A DNA stretch of 64,000 nt from Paenibacillus bouchesdurhonensis (GTDB lineage: Bacteria; Bacillota; Bacilli; Paenibacillales; Paenibacillaceae): positions 257,898 to 321,897 of the forward strand of contig NZ_LT732548.1 of NCBI RefSeq assembly GCF_900155685.1. The letters run 5' to 3'. The stretch's first letter is position 1. Every line of letters starts with the position of its first letter. Under the pieces are notes generated by a model that saw nothing but the letters and a program-made list of their open reading frames with translations, ran no database searches and was not told the origin of the DNA. The translations under genes and the position numbers were made by a program. Of the stretch, positions 63,230 to 64,000 are shown in pieces.

Positions 63230-64000
63230 TTGACTAAGGCGGATATTGCATTAGAGCTGAAAGGAATCACGAAGAGATTCCCCGGAGTAGTGGCCAACGA
63301 TTCGATCAGTTTTCAATTGAAACGCGGTGAAATCCATGCTTTGCTCGGAGAGAATGGCGCCGGAAAATCGACCTTGATGAGCATTGTTTTTGGACTATAT
63401 CAGCCGGATGAAGGCGAAATTTACGTCAACGGGCAAAAGGAAGTGATCGACAGCCCGACTAAGGCGATCGATCTCGGCATTGGGATGGTGCACCAGCATT
63501 TTAAATTGGTCGAGCCCTTTACGGTAACAGAGAATATCATTCTTGGCATGGAGCCGAAGAAGGGGATGAAGATCGATATTAGGGGGGCCAGCGCGCAGGT
63601 CAAAAAACTGTCCGAGCAATATAGGCTGGATGTTGATCCCATGGCTACGATCGGGTCGATCAGTGTCGGCATGCAGCAGCGCGTAGAAATTATCAAGACA
63701 CTCTATCGGGGCGCGGACATTCTTATTTTTGATGAGCCGACCGCGGTGCTTACGCCTCAAGAGATCAGCGAACTGCTTGAGATCATGAGACGTCTCGTTG
63801 CCGAAGGCAAATCGATCGTACTCATTACGCACAAGCTTAAAGAAATTATGGAAATTGCAGATACTTGCACGATTATTCGTCGAGGAAAAGTCATTGAGAG
63901 CGTTGAAGTCGCTAAGACCAACCCGCAGGAACTGGCGGAGAAAATGGTAGGGAAAGCCGTTAACTTCAAGACGGAGAAGAAAGCTGCCCAACCTGGGGAT
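63230..64000 (+). CDS. Nucleoside ABC transporter ATP-binding protein (3' end beyond window)
   Basis: The first 257 residues of an RbsA/NupA-like ATPase (normally about 510 residues with two ATPase domains). It starts at a TTG (63230) with GGAGGGG 6 nt upstream. The first domain is complete: Walker A GENGAGKST, Q-loop VHQHFKLVEPFTVTEN, signature SVGMQQRVEI, Walker B ILIFDEPTAVL and the switch His in ITHKLKEI. It should power import of nucleosides bound by the preceding BMP lipoprotein; permease genes are expected next. Confidence 0.93.
   Translation, partial: MTKADIALELKGITKRFPGVVANDSISFQLKRGEIHALLGENGAGKSTLMSIVFGLYQPDEGEIYVNGQKEVIDSPTKAIDLGIGMVHQHFKLVEPFTVTENIILGMEPKKGMKIDIRGASAQVKKLSEQYRLDVDPMATIGSISVGMQQRVEIIKTLYRGADILIFDEPTAVLTPQEISELLEIMRRLVAEGKSIVLITHKLKEIMEIADTCTIIRRGKVIESVEVAKTNPQELAEKMVGKAVNFKTEKKAAQPGD

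Noticed and set aside
1..64000. CRISPR arrays, tRNA/rRNA genes, prophage or biosynthetic gene cluster
   Set aside because: No regularly spaced repeats, no cloverleaf or rRNA-like sequence, no phage structural genes and no NRPS/PKS or RiPP enzymes were seen.

Overview
The window looks like a chromosomal segment of a Paenibacillus-type Gram-positive soil bacterium. Three large secreted enzymes carry S-layer homology (SLH) repeats. Two YesN/YesM-type two-component systems each sit beside an ATPase-less LplA/LplB/YtcP-type sugar importer. Shine-Dalgarno sequences are strong, TTG and GTG starts are frequent, and cre-like and Fur-like sites are present. There is no rRNA, tRNA, CRISPR array or prophage.

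Layout. (1) 1-3.6 kb: a GH18 chitinase with Fn3 modules, running off the left edge. (2) 4-9.6 kb: housekeeping and stress genes: YjdM, a pentapeptide-repeat protein, a luciferase-like oxidoreductase, a TerC-family exporter behind a yybP-ykoY (Mn2+) riboswitch, CsaA, and a divergent MarR/flavodoxin pair. (3) 9.6-11.5 kb: gene debris (a possible peptide-signalling remnant) around a CE4 deacetylase lipoprotein. (4) 11.7-17.6 kb: a complete BceRS-BceAB peptide-antibiotic detoxification module and an NlpC/P60 endopeptidase. (5) 17.7-28.6 kb, minus strand: a beta-mannan locus with an SLH-anchored GH26, importer, cytoplasmic GH26 and two-component system. (6) 28.8-37 kb: a GNAT, an AT-rich islet with a secreted polymorphic-toxin-44-like protein and a divergent small membrane protein, then a 1758-residue PL9-like pectate lyase with SLH repeats. 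(7) 37.0-38.7 kb: an IS4-family insertion sequence whose transposase has an in-frame amber codon. (8) 38.8-43.3 kb: a methyltransferase, a MerR regulator with a 19-bp-spacer target promoter, a lipoprotein flavoenzyme, and a second CE4 deacetylase. (9) 43.4-53.3 kb: a regulator-kinase-regulator set, a sugar importer and a cytoplasmic GH10 xylanase, resembling aldouronate/xylan utilisation. (10) 53.4-59 kb: an NAD-dependent epimerase, a wrecked siderophore importer with an intact Fur box, a ferredoxin-NADP reductase, a stalk-domain protein and a serine hydrolase. (11) 59-64 kb: nucleoside salvage (DeoD, DeoB, BMP lipoprotein, ABC ATPase cut by the right edge) with a Crp/Fnr-type regulator.

How it works together. 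The two glycan loci follow one plan. A surface or external enzyme cuts the polymer, a lipoprotein and two permeases import oligosaccharides using a shared MsmX-type ATPase encoded elsewhere, a cytoplasmic endo-enzyme finishes the job, and a dedicated two-component system senses the substrate. The most distinctive regulatory signals are an about 85-nt element duplicated in front of the two mannan transcription units, a four-segment switch in the Mn riboswitch, a textbook MerR promoter, and two genes that seem to begin with ATT.
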